A DNA stretch of 64,000 nucleotides from Dialister sp900541485 (GCA_965119665.1 OZ221974.1:1054001-1118000); one strand, 5' to 3'; shown: positions 16,602 through 27,468, counted from the stretch's first letter. Translations and numbers: made by a program. The notes: generated from the sequence alone by a model not told the origin.

Positions 16602-17576
16602 ATGAATCTTTCTAAAATAGGGAAATTTTTTATGAATATCGCTTTGGTGTGCGGCCTTCTTGCCGTCGCAGGGTGCGGTATCCCTGCCGAAAAAGACGGA
16701 GCTTCCGTTGCCTATCAGGTGACTGATGAATTCGGGCATACTCTTACTTTTACGAAAAAACCGGAGCGGATTTATGCCTCCACCTTGGGATTGAATGAAA
16801 TACTGATTCATCTCGTCGATCCCGGACGGATTACCGCACTTCCGCAGGAGGCGTACGATGAAAAGGATTCGCTGATATACAAAGAAGCGCAAACGGTGGG
16901 AAGAAAATTACCGGAAACGCTCAGTACGGAACAGATTCTGGCGCTGAAACCGGATCTTGTAATCATGCAGACCGCGGGCGACAGGGATAAAGCTGCCACA
17001 CTCCGTGATATGGGGATACCTGTTTGCGAGATGAAACCTGCCCTGAATTATGAGGGCGTGGTCAGTCATATCCGCATGACCGCACAGGCGGTAGGGGAAG
17101 AAGAAAAAGGGCAGGAAATGCTCCGTGAGATGGAGAAAAAACTTGAAAAAGTCAGGACGACGCTCTCTTCCATTCCCGAAGAGGACAGAAAAATTCTTAT
17201 GGCCTATTCCATGAACGGCGTTTTCGGAAGTAAAGACGGCTTGTTTCATCAGATTTGCACCATGGCGGGAGTGAAAAACGGGGCGGCTCTGGGAGGGCTG
17301 GAACGGGGCGGTCATCTTTCGAAAGAAAAAATTCTTGCCGTTAACCCCGACTATTTCCTTTTTCCCGAGCGGGCATTTGTCAGCCGTACGGGGGAGGATA
17401 TTGACGGCTACATAGAGGAAGTACTGGCCGATCCTGCTTTGCAGGGCGTGAAGGCCGTGCAAAAAGGACAAATTATAAAAATAAAAGACCGGTACCGTTA
17501 TGCATCGTCCCAGTATTTTGCAGATGCGGTTTATGAAATAGCATCCCGGGTCTATCCCGGCGCATTCGGCAAATAA
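16602..17576 (+). CDS. FecB/BtuF-type substrate-binding lipoprotein
   Basis: Periplasmic binding protein for a metal chelate, siderophore, heme or cobalamin, 324 residues. The lipoprotein signal ends LAVAGC. Family landmarks of the helical-backbone class: VTDEFGHTLTFTKKPERI at the mature N terminus, the repeated ILALKPDLVI segment, a long connecting helix around residue 175, and YASSQYFADAVYEIA at the C terminus. The ATG at 16602 has GAGGA six bases upstream; one four codons earlier does not. No permease or ATPase gene is adjacent, so it must work with components encoded elsewhere, perhaps with the TonB-dependent receptor 2 kb downstream. The ligand is not readable. Confidence 0.82.
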   Translation: MNLSKIGKFFMNIALVCGLLAVAGCGIPAEKDGASVAYQVTDEFGHTLTFTKKPERIYASTLGLNEILIHLVDPGRITALPQEAYDEKDSLIYKEAQTVGRKLPETLSTEQILALKPDLVIMQTAGDRDKAATLRDMGIPVCEMKPALNYEGVVSHIRMTAQAVGEEEKGQEMLREMEKKLEKVRTTLSSIPEEDRKILMAYSMNGVFGSKDGLFHQICTMAGVKNGAALGGLERGGHLSKEKILAVNPDYFLFPERAFVSRTGEDIDGYIEEVLADPALQGVKAVQKGQIIKIKDRYRYASSQYFADAVYEIASRVYPGAFGK

Positions 17577-17580
17577 GAGA

Positions 17581-17610
17581 AACGGCTTTTCTGCGGAAGA
17601 GCCGTTTTTT
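17581..17610 (+). terminator. Rho-independent terminator after the binding lipoprotein gene
   Basis: AACGGCTTTTC pairs with GGAAGAGCCGTT around TGC, followed by T residues. Confidence 0.88.
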
Positions 17611-17689
17611 GGCGGAAACGGAATCGCGGGAAGGATTTTGCTTTCTTTATATTTCTTTATAAAAACTATCTATAAGAAATAGAGACCTC

Positions 17690-17775
17690 AAAAGTTATGA
17701 AATACTGTCATAACTTTTTCTTTTTGTTCGAAAAAGGAGACAAAAAGAATGCTGTTATTCTGATTAAGAATCAGA
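17690..17775. other. Two hairpins in the gap before the MatC-like gene
   Basis: AAAGTTATGA (17691-17700) and TCATAACTTT (17708-17717) form a perfect ten-base stem with a T-rich 3' side. Then TCTGATT (17759-17765) and AATCAGA (17769-17775) form a second perfect stem. The first could be a terminator or a protein-binding site. The whole 340-base gap 17611-17952 has no gene; a short ATACC...GGTAT pair sits next to the ribosome-binding site. Confidence 0.45.
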
Positions 17776-17952
17776 GTTATGAAAATAAGTTTATAAAACA
17801 GAATAAAGAATAGGTTATATAGAGATTGGTTATTTTATTCCTCTTTATCGTTCATGATATTATTTTGAGGAAATTAGGACAGACATAACAATAATAACGA
17901 ATCTGGCCATCACGAGAACTATACCCATGTATTTCAGGTATGGAGGAAACCT

Positions 17953-19203
17953 ATGGCTTTATTATCTTTATTTTCGTTGGCAGGCGCCATTTTTCTCGGC
18001 TTTTTCCGCAAGATGAATACAGGACTGGTTTGTATCGGTTTTGCACTTTTGCTCGGGAAAATCGCAGGCATGGCCGATCGTGACATCATCGGCGGCTTTA
18101 ACTACTCGTTATTTCTTATGCTTCTCGGCGTGACTTATCTGTTCGGGCTCGCGGAAATCAACGGGACACTGAAACTTTTGACACGGAAAATCACCGTACT
18201 GGCAGGAAAACATACTTACATGATTCCTGTCGTGATGTATGTTTTTGCCACCGTTTTGTCCGCACTGGGACCGGGAACGATTCCGACGACGGCGATTATG
18301 ATGGTATTCGGCATGACCCTTGCGGTGGAAATGAAAATCAATCCGGCCATGCTGGCGGCCATTATTTTCCTCGGTGCGGCGGGAGGCGGTATGTCACCTC
18401 TGGCGGCGACAGGCATTATCGGGCTTGACCTTTGCCAGGGATTCGGACTTACCGGCATCGAACTGCCACTTCTTGTGAACGGCGTATTATCTTCCACTGT
18501 CTATGCGGCCCTTGTGTATGTCGCATTCGGCGGTTATAAATTGAAATCCGACGTAGTTTTACAATTTTCCGACATTCCTGCTTTTAATAAAGAGCAGATT
18601 ATTACTCTTATCGGAATAGCGGTCATGGTGGGACTTGTCATGCTTTTCAAAGTCAATGTGGGACTTGCCAGTTTCACGGTGGCCATGGTTCTTTCCTTCC
18701 TCCGTGTGTCCGATGAAGAACAGGCCTTGAAAAAGATTCCCTGGGGCACACTGCTCCTGATTTGCGGGGTCGGTGTTCTTATGAATGTCATTATTTCTCT
18801 GGGCGGAATTGATTTGCTTTCCGCATCGCTTGCCTCCGTGATGAGCGCGAAAACGGCGACAACGATTCTCGGCGTAACGGCAGGCGTCATGTCCTGGTTT
18901 TCTTCCACTTCCGGTGTCGTCATGCCTACCCTTATACCGACCATTCCCCATATCATCCAGCAGATGAGTATTTCCGTAAATCCCGTCGAATGGGTGACGG
19001 CGATTTCCATGGTATCGAATACGGCAGGCATCAGTCCTCTTTCTACGGGAGGAGCACTGGCACTCGCCGCTTATTCCGCAGAAGCGGGAGCCGCAGCAGG
19101 AGAATTGGACCGGCTCTTTATCAAAATGTTCAGCATTTCCGCAGCAGGAGTCGTTACACTTTCCATACTGGCCTACTTCGGATTCTACCGCTGGCTTCTC
19201 TGA
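17953..19203 (+). CDS. MatC-like dicarboxylate carrier
   Basis: Inner-membrane secondary transporter, 416 residues with about 11-12 spans. The N-terminal half matches the MatC dicarboxylate-carrier type within the ion-transporter superfamily: FLGAAGGGMSPLAATGIIG and ALGPGTIPTTAIMM near the first re-entrant region, and VSNTAGISPLSTGGALALA in the second half. Paired SP/NT-containing loops are typical of these inverted-repeat carriers. Malonate, succinate or another C4-dicarboxylate is the likely solute; Dialister-type organisms decarboxylate succinate, which would fit, but this is inference. GGAGG lies eight bases before the ATG; monocistronic. Confidence 0.78.
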   Translation: MALLSLFSLAGAIFLGFFRKMNTGLVCIGFALLLGKIAGMADRDIIGGFNYSLFLMLLGVTYLFGLAEINGTLKLLTRKITVLAGKHTYMIPVVMYVFATVLSALGPGTIPTTAIMMVFGMTLAVEMKINPAMLAAIIFLGAAGGGMSPLAATGIIGLDLCQGFGLTGIELPLLVNGVLSSTVYAALVYVAFGGYKLKSDVVLQFSDIPAFNKEQIITLIGIAVMVGLVMLFKVNVGLASFTVAMVLSFLRVSDEEQALKKIPWGTLLLICGVGVLMNVIISLGGIDLLSASLASVMSAKTATTILGVTAGVMSWFSSTSGVVMPTLIPTIPHIIQQMSISVNPVEWVTAISMVSNTAGISPLSTGGALALAAYSAEAGAAAGELDRLFIKMFSISAAGVVTLSILAYFGFYRWLL

Positions 19204-19215
19204 CTTTATAAAACA

Positions 19216-19239
19216 GCCGCCCGGAAAGGGCGGTTTTTT
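19216..19239 (+). terminator. Rho-independent terminator after the MatC-like gene
   Basis: CCGCCC and GGGCGG pair around GGAAA, followed by six T residues. Confidence 0.92.
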
Positions 19240-19402
19240 AATTTCATGAAGGGAAAAAACAGAATTTACTCTTGATAAATAAAAGAGGAAACAGAAAAAA
19301 GATAAATGAATACAAAAGTTGGTTTTTTAATAAATATATAGAAAAAAATAAATATAAAACATATAATAAAGACAGTATTACAGATAATCAGAGGAGGATA
19401 TC

Positions 19403-21655
19403 ATGAAGAAAAAAGATGTTTTAAAAGCCGGTGTGCTCGGGATGCTCGTGGCAGGCGTACCCTGTATAGGGATGGCAGATGCTGCAGAAATGCCCGTTTA
19501 TTCCCTTGATGAGGTCGTTGTCACGGCGACAAGAACGATGAAAGAAATCCAAGAGGTGCCTTCGAGCATCAGCGTCATCACGGCGAAAGACATGGAAAAG
19601 AAAAATATTCATACCGTCCGTGATGCCATCGGTCAGATGCCCGGTCTCCATATCGACAGACAAGGTGACAGCAGCGAAATCAGTTTGCGCGGCTTCGATA
19701 CGACGAATATTCTTGTCCTTGTCGACGGCGTCCAAATGAACAGCACCTACAACAGTAAGGTGAATTTGAATGACATTCCGGTCGATAATATCGAACGCGT
19801 CGAAGTACTCCGCGGAGCGGCCTCTTCCATTTACGGCGGACATGCTGTCGGCGGTGTCGTCAATATTACGACAAAAGAAGCCAAAGAAGAAGGAACGACG
19901 GCAACGGCAAAGATTTCTTACGGCAGTCACGACACTTGGAAAAAGTCTGTCTACCTCCATTCAAAAGCCAATGAAAAATGGTCCTTCGGTATGGGGTATG
20001 AAGAAAGAAAGTCCGACGGATTCCGCGGTTTTTACGGGGCGGCAAAGAAAATGAAAAAACCGGAGCCGGAAAACTATACAGCCGATTTGCCTGTTCTGTC
20101 TGACGGAAGCTATGTCTATGGCGGCCGCGGTGAAAAAGCATGGAAGTATGAAGGCTATAACGCCTATATAAAGTATGATATCAACAATACACAGTCTGTT
20201 AAATATTCCTATGCCCATACGGAAAGCAACTATCACTATAACAATCCTTTCAGCTATGTAAGGGATGCGAACGGGAATATGGTATTCAGCGGTACCGTGA
20301 AAACACAGAAGGGAGATCTCATCAAACTTGCTCCAAAAAACTTCTACGGCCACCTTGGTGAAGGCGTGAAAGAAAGGCATATTCTCTCTTTCAAGGATAC
20401 AGCCCATAAGCTGGAATCCGCTCTGAGTTACTCAAGAGATAAATATAACGGATACACCGGTCCTACTCTTTCCCGAAATTACACAAAAGCAGATTGGGAA
20501 GGCGCCGGAGACTACTCGAGCCATCCCGAAAAAATTTACAATTTCAATTTGGAAAAAGCATGGGAAAAAATGGGAGACAACCACACCATCGTAGCGGGAC
20601 TGAATTTGAAACAGGAAGAAATGGACCAGGACAGATTCAATCTTTCCCGGTGGAAAGATAAAGATTCGAAAACAAAATACTATGCCAATGATAAGGGCAA
20701 AGTAAAAAATATGGCACTTTATGTCCAGGACGAATGGAAAGTTTCCAATCCCGCAACGGTCTATCTGGGCGTACGGTATGACCGGTTCCAAAAAGGAGAC
20801 GGTTATTTCTGGAAAGACCAAAATAAAGGTAAAGATAAAGAAAAATACAGCAGGTCATCAAAAGGGAAAACCTACAATGAGATCAGCCCGAAAGTAGCTT
20901 TCAGCTATCAGGCCGATAAAAATACAAATTACTATGTGTCTTACGGACACTCCTTTAATCCGCCACAGCTCTACAATATTTACCGATACGGCAAAACCCG
21001 TTCCGGGGATAAAATCAATCCGAACCCCGGCTTGAATCCGGAAACATCGGACACCTATGAAATCGGGGTCAAGAAAAAACTGTCCGATAAAACGAATCTG
21101 TCGCTCAATGCCTACCGGATAAAAACAAAAGATAAAATTACCTACGTCTCTTTTTATGAGAAAAATAAACCTCAAACAGAGAAAAAAGTCGATTATAAGC
21201 AGTACGTCAACTACGGAGAAGAAAAGCGGCGCGGTGTGGAGCTCGAACTCACCCATTCTTTCAATGAAAATCTGTCGGGGTATATGAACTGGGCATGGCA
21301 GACAGGAAAATTGAACGGTTCGGGGTTGGCTGGTACAGATCAGACAGCTTACTCCGGTGTGGTAAACTACGGTATACCGAAGCATATTTTCCATGCCGGT
21401 CTTGATTGGAAAAAAGATAAGCTGAACCTGCTCCTTGACTGTGAATATGTAAGTGCCAGAATGGCTCCCGGAGAACCGACCGACGAGTACGGAGCGGACG
21501 ACCAATATTTCCTTGTCAACACGGCTGTCAACTATGACCTCACGAAGGACTGCACTCTCCAACTGGCCGTAGATAACCTGCTGGACCGTACTTATTACAG
21601 TAATGAAGCCACGGACGGAAGAACTTATACGTTCAGCGTGACATACAGAATGTAA
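19403..21655 (+). CDS. TonB-dependent outer-membrane receptor
   Basis: Outer-membrane active transporter of 750 residues. Signal peptide to about residue 27, TonB box DEVVVTAT at 36-43, plug domain to about 155 (SLRGFDTTNILVLVDGV, then RVEVLRGAASSIYGGHAVGG), then a 22-strand barrel with the family's PQLYN and NPGLNPETSDTYEIGVK segments, ending FSVTYRM. It brings in a large scarce ligand such as a siderophore, heme or cobalamin using TonB energy; which one is not clear. AGGAGG lies six bases before the ATG. A TATAAT at 19362-19367 may be the -10 box. The small secreted-protein gene 15 bases downstream is probably co-transcribed. Confidence 0.92.
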   Translation: MKKKDVLKAGVLGMLVAGVPCIGMADAAEMPVYSLDEVVVTATRTMKEIQEVPSSISVITAKDMEKKNIHTVRDAIGQMPGLHIDRQGDSSEISLRGFDTTNILVLVDGVQMNSTYNSKVNLNDIPVDNIERVEVLRGAASSIYGGHAVGGVVNITTKEAKEEGTTATAKISYGSHDTWKKSVYLHSKANEKWSFGMGYEERKSDGFRGFYGAAKKMKKPEPENYTADLPVLSDGSYVYGGRGEKAWKYEGYNAYIKYDINNTQSVKYSYAHTESNYHYNNPFSYVRDANGNMVFSGTVKTQKGDLIKLAPKNFYGHLGEGVKERHILSFKDTAHKLESALSYSRDKYNGYTGPTLSRNYTKADWEGAGDYSSHPEKIYNFNLEKAWEKMGDNHTIVAGLNLKQEEMDQDRFNLSRWKDKDSKTKYYANDKGKVKNMALYVQDEWKVSNPATVYLGVRYDRFQKGDGYFWKDQNKGKDKEKYSRSSKGKTYNEISPKVAFSYQADKNTNYYVSYGHSFNPPQLYNIYRYGKTRSGDKINPNPGLNPETSDTYEIGVKKKLSDKTNLSLNAYRIKTKDKITYVSFYEKNKPQTEKKVDYKQYVNYGEEKRRGVELELTHSFNENLSGYMNWAWQTGKLNGSGLAGTDQTAYSGVVNYGIPKHIFHAGLDWKKDKLNLLLDCEYVSARMAPGEPTDEYGADDQYFLVNTAVNYDLTKDCTLQLAVDNLLDRTYYSNEATDGRTYTFSVTYRM

Positions 21656-21670
21656 GGGAAAGGAAGTTTC

Positions 21671-22120
21671 GTGAAAAGATATAAAAAGCTAAAAACCGCT
21701 CTCCTCATCTTTGCCGCCTGCCTGACTCTCGGCGGAGCGGCGGAGGCGAGACGGGAAGAACCTGCTGCGGTTCCGGCGGAATTAAAGGGAACATCGCCGC
21801 ACAATCCTCAGGTTGCCCGCTACTATCTCGATGAACTTGTCAAAGCGGGGAAAATGACAAAGACGGAAGCGGAAAAAACGGAAGTTTATATGATTTTCCG
21901 CCATGCGAGACGTATGCAGGACCTCAAAGAAGTGGAGGACTATGACAGGGAAGCCCGCCGGGCCTATATGAAACACAAAAGAGAACTCCGCGGAAATCCC
22001 TTGGAAGAATACGCCGCCTATTGCGGATTCACCATGGAAAGAGCGAAAGAACTGATAGATGCCATGCATGATTCCGACAAGGGAACGAGGCAGTATAACG
22101 CTTATAAAAATAAGAAATAA
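21671..22120 (+). CDS. Small secreted helical protein, function unknown
   Basis: A 149-residue protein with a signal peptide (LLIFAACLTLGGAAEA) and a charged, mostly helical mature part. I do not recognise a family. It starts with GTG, 15 bases after the TonB-dependent receptor, with AAGGAA upstream, so it is almost certainly in the same transcript. It could help the receptor, for example as a periplasmic ligand carrier or assembly factor. The sequence has no metal-binding clusters or cysteines in the mature part apart from one in YCGFTM. Confidence 0.65.
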   Translation: MKRYKKLKTALLIFAACLTLGGAAEARREEPAAVPAELKGTSPHNPQVARYYLDELVKAGKMTKTEAEKTEVYMIFRHARRMQDLKEVEDYDREARRAYMKHKRELRGNPLEEYAAYCGFTMERAKELIDAMHDSDKGTRQYNAYKNKK

Positions 22121-22124
22121 AAAA

Positions 22125-22193
22125 GAAATACAGGGAAAGTCATTCCTGTATTTCCAAATAAAAAGCACTATCCTGAAACGGGTAGTGCTTTTT
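22125..22193. terminator. Hairpin pair, second one a bidirectional terminator
   Basis: AAATACAGG and CCTGTATTT pair at 22126-22153. Then AAAGCACTATCC and GGGTAGTGCTTT pair at 22162-22191, with A-runs before and T-runs after. The second hairpin can end both the receptor operon and the converging gene at 22224-22955. Confidence 0.85.
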
Positions 22194-22223
22194 ATGTATG
22201 ATTTAAAAAAGTAAAGAAACCGG

Positions 22224-22955
22224 TTATTTGGCAGGCGGAGCAAGGCGGCCGCTTTCCACTTCGTCTTTTAAATACTGAAAGATGACTTTGATCGGAGTGG
22301 CTTTGGGAAGAGGTCCCCATTTGGCCGTGCCTGCAGTATGAAGTTTGATTTTCCCGTCCGGTGTATATTCCGTCGCCGATAAAAGCATAATTCTTTTATG
22401 GGCCATATTCATCTTTACGCGGTAGATGGTGTTGTCAGGACCGTTTTCCGTATTCGGGATTTGTGCATACATCCAAAAAGTGGCATATCCGTCTTTATAG
22501 GTGGTCCGCTTTCTGTCGATATAATAAGAAGAGTGGGAGTTGGGATTTTTGTACATTAAGAGCCAATTGCTGTTTTGCGGATCCGGCATTTCGGCTTGGA
22601 TATAATGTTGATAAATACTTTTGCCTACTGTACCGGAAAGAACGGGGTTCCATTTGGACGGGGAATTTTCTTGTTTTTGTTCCAAGAGAATCTTGCCGTC
22701 TTTGGCACGGGTTACAAAAGACAGAGACCGCCAAAGCCGTTTTGACGGATCGAATTGGAGCGTGGAAAAGGTATCTTTTTCATCGCCGGCCAGGCAGATA
22801 TCGATAGAAGATAATTGCCCGTCTGTCCGGTAAGAGTCGGTGTCGATAAAAACATTCGGAAAGGCTATGTCATTGACCCAGTTTACGGCGGATACGGGAG
22901 TGCCGGAAAACAGTAAAAAAGCAGATAAAAGTAAACAGTATTTTTTTCGCATCAT
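22224..22955 (-). CDS. Secreted protein of unknown function
   Basis: A 243-residue exported protein with a signal peptide (LLLSAFLLFSGTPVSA). The mature part has a pattern of Trp/Tyr-rich beta strands: FIDTDSYRTDG near residue 40, then a central YYIDRKRTTYKDGYATFW. The paired 'I-D-x-x-S/R' strands with Trp resemble small surface-adhesin-E-type proteins, but the match is weak and I make no assignment. The start used has AAGGA five bases upstream; a GTG six codons earlier and an ATG one codon later are alternatives. Monocistronic, converging on the receptor operon. Confidence 0.6.
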   Translation of the reverse strand: MMRKKYCLLLSAFLLFSGTPVSAVNWVNDIAFPNVFIDTDSYRTDGQLSSIDICLAGDEKDTFSTLQFDPSKRLWRSLSFVTRAKDGKILLEQKQENSPSKWNPVLSGTVGKSIYQHYIQAEMPDPQNSNWLLMYKNPNSHSSYYIDRKRTTYKDGYATFWMYAQIPNTENGPDNTIYRVKMNMAHKRIMLLSATEYTPDGKIKLHTAGTAKWGPLPKATPIKVIFQYLKDEVESGRLAPPAK

Positions 22956-23123
22956 CTTTGTCCTTTCGTGCACGGAGATTTATTTTTGGTATACAATAGG
23001 AAAAGAAACGGTACGACAAAGGGAATGCCCCGCCGTATTTCGTGATATTCTTTTTTTATTATACCAAGATGTTCCGCCTTATTCAAAAGACAGAGTCTGC
23101 AGAAATGCGGAAGAGGAGATACC

Positions 23124-23924
23124 ATGGAAATCATTTTTGCCCGCTCTCAAGACAGTGCCGCATGGAAGGTCTGTGAAAGTTACCTGCTCGGACTTCCTCC
23201 GGAAAGAGGGACAATCATTTGCTACAAAAAGGCTTTTTATATAGACTATGACTGTTTTGAAATAAAGGGACGGGAAATACCCGGTATGCCCGTTCCCGTG
23301 ACAACGACGCTGGACAGTGAGGAAAAAACCGTTCTTGCCGTCAGGGAATTCATGAGCGGCCGTCGTCTTCCCGTAGGAACGGCTGTCGCACTTTCCGCTA
23401 AGGGAATTTTTGTATTGTCCGAAAAAGAGTGGACACCGGACGGTCCGTTTGAAGAATTGAAATGGCCGGAAACAGTGGTGCAATGGGTCATGACTGCAGA
23501 AGAGGCGGAAGAGAAATACGGACTTCCCGATAAAAAGGCAAGAAATGACTGTAAAAACGGTTTGTTCTCACCGGGAGATGCAAGAAAGTCCGGGCCGACA
23601 TGGCTCATTACCGCAGAGGCGGCAGACAGAATGTACGGAACGGGAAAGGAAAAAACCGCGCCTGTGAATCCTTTTCTTCTGGTGTTTTCTACCGCAGAGG
23701 CAGGTGTCCTTTGGAATCGTGACGGCGGAGACGTCCGTGCCGCCGCGGCAGGTGCGGGACACAGAGCGGCCCGCCTTTTTGACGGAGACCGCCGTCAATC
23801 GGGACGGACATGGCTCGTCACACGGATGGCCATGGACCGCCTTTACGGACCTGCCGATCCCGGGAAAATGAAAGTGCTGGCAGAAACGTTCCGCAGGTGC
23901 GAAAACGGAATAAAAGAAAAATGA
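23124..23924 (+). CDS. Protein with two helix-turn-helix-like modules
   Basis: A 266-residue cytoplasmic protein. Residues 1-110 form an unknown domain. From about 111 two similar modules follow: VMTAEEAEEKYGLPDKKAR ... ARKSGPTWLITAEAADRMYG and VFSTAEAGVLWNRDGGDVR ... RQSGRTWLVTRMAMDRLYG. The 'T-A-E-A ... G ... SG-TWL' layout is that of short excisionase/MerR-like DNA-binding domains. The second module has lost part of the pattern (an Ala/Gly-rich stretch replaces the recognition-helix region). A DNA-binding or regulatory role is possible but unproven. GAGGAG lies five bases before the ATG. No obvious operon partner. Confidence 0.6.
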   Translation: MEIIFARSQDSAAWKVCESYLLGLPPERGTIICYKKAFYIDYDCFEIKGREIPGMPVPVTTTLDSEEKTVLAVREFMSGRRLPVGTAVALSAKGIFVLSEKEWTPDGPFEELKWPETVVQWVMTAEEAEEKYGLPDKKARNDCKNGLFSPGDARKSGPTWLITAEAADRMYGTGKEKTAPVNPFLLVFSTAEAGVLWNRDGGDVRAAAAGAGHRAARLFDGDRRQSGRTWLVTRMAMDRLYGPADPGKMKVLAETFRRCENGIKEK

Positions 23925-24016
23925 TTTCCTGAAACTGATATATAGATGAATTTAGATATAGAATATGATAAAATATAAGTAGTAAAAATAAAATAAATTA
24001 CAGAAAGGATACAACC

Positions 24017-24556
24017 ATGAAAAAACATATCGTATTTCATTTGGATAACGAAAGTAAAAAGAACATGAACGGTGCTTTTTTGACCTACGAAATGAAAAAT
24101 GACGGCGAGCTTATTTTTTCTGCCGATACGGAAAGTCTGAAACAACTCGGAGAAAAACTGCTCCACATGGCGGAAGAAGGCGCTAAAGAAATGACGATTA
24201 CCGTTGACGCCGATACGACGAAAGAAAAAGCGTACAAAGAAAGCAAAGAAAAAGAAGGCAGACTGTTCCTCGAAAAAATCAAAGACATCGTCCCCGGCAC
24301 ATCAGATATCATGGTGCTTTCCGCAGACGGAAAAATGTACAGCCTCATTGTCACCAGACGCCCCAACGATGACGGATACCAGGTAGCTTTAGAAATCGGG
24401 CATAAGAAATATTTCCTCGGTAAACCGGAAGGGAAATACATGTACAACGAAAGACCGCTGAGCCCCATGAAAGCTCGCATGACCTATGAAGACGTAGAAG
24501 CGGCCGTCAATTATTTCGTGGAAAACAGAGGAAACACCGTTCCCAGAGGAGAATGA
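24017..24556 (+). CDS. Conserved-looking protein of unknown function
   Basis: A 179-residue soluble, charged protein with no signal peptide or membrane span. It alternates beta strands and helices; a Lys/Glu-rich helix lies near residues 68-85. I recognise no family or catalytic motif. A normal ribosome-binding site (AAAGGA) lies upstream and a good terminator downstream, so it is a real single-gene unit. Confidence 0.65.
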   Translation: MKKHIVFHLDNESKKNMNGAFLTYEMKNDGELIFSADTESLKQLGEKLLHMAEEGAKEMTITVDADTTKEKAYKESKEKEGRLFLEKIKDIVPGTSDIMVLSADGKMYSLIVTRRPNDDGYQVALEIGHKKYFLGKPEGKYMYNERPLSPMKARMTYEDVEAAVNYFVENRGNTVPRGE

Positions 24557-24590
24557 CAGCAGGAATTCTTAAAAACAGAACAGACAAAGA

Positions 24591-24618
24591 AAAACCGTCT
24601 ATCAAAAAGGCGGTTTTT
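24591..24618 (+). terminator. Rho-independent terminator after the gene at 24017
   Basis: AAAACCGTCT and AGGCGGTTTT form a ten-base stem (one G-U pair) with a T-run. Confidence 0.85.
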
Positions 24619-24703
24619 GTATGAGGAAAAATAAAAAATAAAGAAATGACGCACACAGAAAATCTGTCTTGACCGTCATAAAAACAAAAACCTCCATTTC
24701 ACA

Positions 24704-25304
24704 AGCCGTCCCCGTTGTTTAAATACGAAAGGAAGAATACGAAACGTAAGCCGTCCCCGCTTGTCGGGAAGCAAGCGAACCGCTTTTTGAGGAGCGGAGC
24801 GACGCTGTAAAAATGAGTGAAACGCCATGCCCGACCAACGGGAGCGGTAAGAATCCGGCAAAGGATAGAAGATTTAATATTCTGACCTGTGTACGCAAGC
24901 ATGCCCCTATCGCCTCACAGGCTCGGCACTTCCCTCTGCATTCGGAGGAAGCGAACGACTAAGGAAGAAAGAATTCTTGTTTTAGATTTATATATGCTTT
25001 TGACGATATCCGCTGCCGGATTCTTCGCTACTCATAACAATCTGTTTTTTATATTTCATTTCTTTATGTATGCTTAACACCGCTCAAGAATGACGGCAGA
25101 AGTGAATTGCGTTTTTTCAAAGGTAGTAAATACTTGCTTGTCATTCTTGAACGAAGTGAAGAATCCAAGCAGAAAGTACAGGTATTACATGTTGTTTTTG
25201 AATGAGCCAAACAGAAAAATAAAGGAATGACTCTGACAGAAAAGCCGTCCCCGCTTGTCGGGGAAGGTGGCGGCGGAGCCGTCGGAAGGGGCAAGTGTGA
25301 GCAG
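24704..25304. repeat. Intergenic repeat cluster ahead of the rRNA operon
   Basis: Contains an A arm with B module (24748-24864), an E arm (24885-24968), a D arm (about 25007-25110), a C arm (25127-25180) and a second A arm (25243-25304). The A arm ends 36 bases before the first rRNA promoter. No gene is visible between 24557 and 25603. Confidence 0.8.
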
Positions 25305-25339
25305 AAACGAAAATGCCGATAAAATCTGAAAAAATCGGG

Positions 25340-25368
25340 TTGACAGAAGAGAAATAAAATGATAGGAT
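25340..25368 (+). promoter_or_regulatory. rRNA promoter P1
   Basis: Perfect TTGACA, 17-base spacer, TAGGAT; a second possible -10 (GATAAT) follows three bases on. First of two tandem promoters. Confidence 0.7.
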
Positions 25369-25433
25369 AATATCCGCCGTCGGTCAGACGGTAAACGGCA
25401 CGAAAAAAGCAGAGAAAAAAGAGAAAAATTTGC

Positions 25434-25462
25434 TTGACAAAAGGAAAGTGCCGTGATAAACT
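25434..25462 (+). promoter_or_regulatory. rRNA promoter P2
   Basis: Perfect TTGACA, 17-base spacer, TAAACT, about 140 bases before the 16S gene. Tandem promoters are usual for rRNA operons. Confidence 0.75.
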
Positions 25463-25483
25463 AATCAAGTCGCTTAGAGCGAT

Positions 25484-25498
25484 GGTTCTTTGAAAACT
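25484..25498 (+). promoter_or_regulatory. boxA-like antitermination site in rRNA leader
   Basis: GGTTCTTTGAAAACT resembles the NusB/S10 boxA site, and nearly the same string recurs before the 23S gene. Confidence 0.55.
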
Positions 25499-25603
25499 GA
25501 ACAGTACAGCGAACAAATGCCGATGTGCGAGTTTCATGAAAAAAGGAAACCGCAATAAATTTGAGTAAGTAAGGCAAGAAAAAAATCGAGCCAAACAAAC
25601 ATC

Positions 25604-27179
<1,576 letters not shown>

Positions 27180-27267
27180 AGACACGCCGGAGAAATCCGG
27201 AAAGTGTAGGTCGGACATCGGAGTCAATGTACTGTTCGGTTTTGAGAGAACCAAAACTCTCGCAAAT

Positions 27268-27344
<77 letters not shown>

Positions 27345-27392
27345 CTTCTTACTGCAAAAAGAAGGTAAAAAGAAAAAAGCAACAAACACCAT

Positions 27393-27468
27393 GGGGGTGT
27401 AGCTCAGCTGGGAGAGCACCTGCCTTGCAAGCAGGGGGTCAGGAGTTCGATTCTCCTCATCTCCACCA
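27393..27468 (+). tRNA. tRNA-Ala (TGC)
   Basis: Acceptor GGGGGTG pairs with CATCTCC, including the G3-U70 pair that identifies alanine tRNAs. Anticodon TGC in CTTGCAA, T-loop GTTCGATTC, encoded CCA. Confidence 0.97.
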
